Source of the DNA: Pseudomonas sp.
GTDB lineage: Bacteria; Pseudomonadota; Gammaproteobacteria; Pseudomonadales; Pseudomonadaceae
Direction of reading: 5' to 3'
DNA: 64,000 nucleotides
NCBI GenBank assembly: GCA_030656145.1
Contig: JAUSOF010000067.1
Coordinates: 1-64,000 of the forward strand
Below, piece by piece: positions 63,457 through 64,000 of this stretch (positions within the stretch are counted from its first letter, which is position 1; each line of letters starts with the position of its first letter). The translations under genes were made by a program, and so were the position numbers. The notes beneath the pieces are model-generated. The model saw nothing but the letters and a program-made list of their open reading frames with translations. It made no database searches and was not told the origin of the DNA.

Positions 63457-64000
63457 TGTCAGTGGTAACCAGCAAGCACGCCGAAGAACTGGCGCAAGGC
63501 GCTATCGAACTGGGCGTAGAGGTTTCGTCCACACAGCAGGAGCAACTGCTCGCCTACCTGGCGCTGCTGATCAAGTGGAACAAGGCTTACAACCTCACCG
63601 CGGTGCGCAATCCCGATGAAATGGTCTCGCGGCATCTGCTCGACAGCCTGAGTGTGCAGCCGTTCGTCGCAGAGTCTGGGGATAACTGGCTGGACGTTGG
63701 CAGTGGCGGCGGTATGCCGGGTATTCCTCTGGCCATCCTGTTTCCCGAGCGCCAGTTCACCCTGCTCGACTCCAACGGCAAGAAGACTCGTTTTCTGACT
63801 CAGGTGAAGCTGGAGTTGAAACTGGCCAACCTCGAAGTTATCCACAGCCGGGTCGAGGCCTTCAAGCCTGAGCAGGCGTTCAGTGGTATCGTTTCCCGTG
63901 CCTTCAGTAGCCTGGAGGATTTTGCCAACTGGACCCGTCATCTCGGCGATGGTCAGAGCCAATGGCTGGCCATGAAAGGCGTGCATCCGGACGACGAACT
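63456..64000 (+). CDS. rsmG: 16S rRNA (guanine-527-N7) methyltransferase RsmG (partial)
   Basis: The 5' 545 bases of rsmG (gidB); the window ends before the stop. The SAM-binding motif [14 protein letters not shown] is seen, with [26 protein letters not shown] upstream of it in two parts. The ATG overlaps the mnmG stop (TGATG). In pseudomonads parA and parB normally follow, which would lie outside this window. Confidence 0.95.
   Translation, partial: MSVVTSKHAEELAQGAIELGVEVSSTQQEQLLAYLALLIKWNKAYNLTAVRNPDEMVSRHLLDSLSVQPFVAESGDNWLDVGSGGGMPGIPLAILFPERQFTLLDSNGKKTRFLTQVKLELKLANLEVIHSRVEAFKPEQAFSGIVSRAFSSLEDFANWTRHLGDGQSQWLAMKGVHPDDE

Overview
The window looks like the replication-origin region of a Pseudomonas chromosome. 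Two blocks of core genes are recognisable. The right block runs gyrB-recF-dnaN-dnaA (minus strand), an oriC-type gap, then rpmH-rnpA-yidD-yidC-mnmE-mnmG-rsmG (plus strand). The left core block holds tsaC-dprA-lysM protein / def-fmt-rsmB-trkA, then yhhQ, a PilZ protein, lpxL, tag, glyQ-glyS, gmhB and plsC. This order is close to what is known for P. aeruginosa around dnaA. Protein lengths and start sequences also fit Pseudomonas; the species cannot be fixed from the sequence alone.

Two accessory stretches interrupt this backbone. The larger (about 1.2-24.7 kb) is a phenol-catabolic island. It holds a complete dmp-type operon in the order dmpKLMNOPQBCDEFGHI: multicomponent phenol hydroxylase, then the catechol meta-cleavage pathway down to pyruvate and acetyl-CoA. 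The operon has a textbook sigma-54 promoter, two upstream activator sites, an IHF site, and a divergent regulator, DmpR, that keeps the known phenol- and zinc-binding residues. On the other side of dmpR is a minus-strand run: YCF48-type lipoprotein, RND/MMPL permease, DUF1302 outer-membrane barrel, DUF1329 periplasmic protein, and an Aer-like PAS chemoreceptor. Its first gene is preceded by its own sigma-54 promoter and by a site sharing a 10-base core with a dmp activator site. This suggests that DmpR also drives a trans-envelope transport system, and perhaps phenol taxis. That is the main candidate for something undescribed here.

From 24.7 to 29.5 kb are a LysE-type exporter, an AraC regulator and a DctB/DctD-like two-component pair. 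From 44.6 to 49.8 kb, between plsC and gyrB, lie a second phospholipid module (CDP-alcohol phosphatidyltransferase, acyltransferase, CdsA-like protein), a short BCCT transporter, a gene-poor AT-rich stretch, and a RelB-type antitoxin whose RelE toxin is frameshifted and decayed.

Other points: a probable preQ1-I riboswitch covers the ribosome binding site of yhhQ; a second cluster of DnaA boxes lies upstream of mnmG; a strong terminator hairpin sits inside the dmp operon before dmpI; and palindromic intergenic repeats recur in several gaps. No rRNA, tRNA, CRISPR array or intact insertion sequence was seen.
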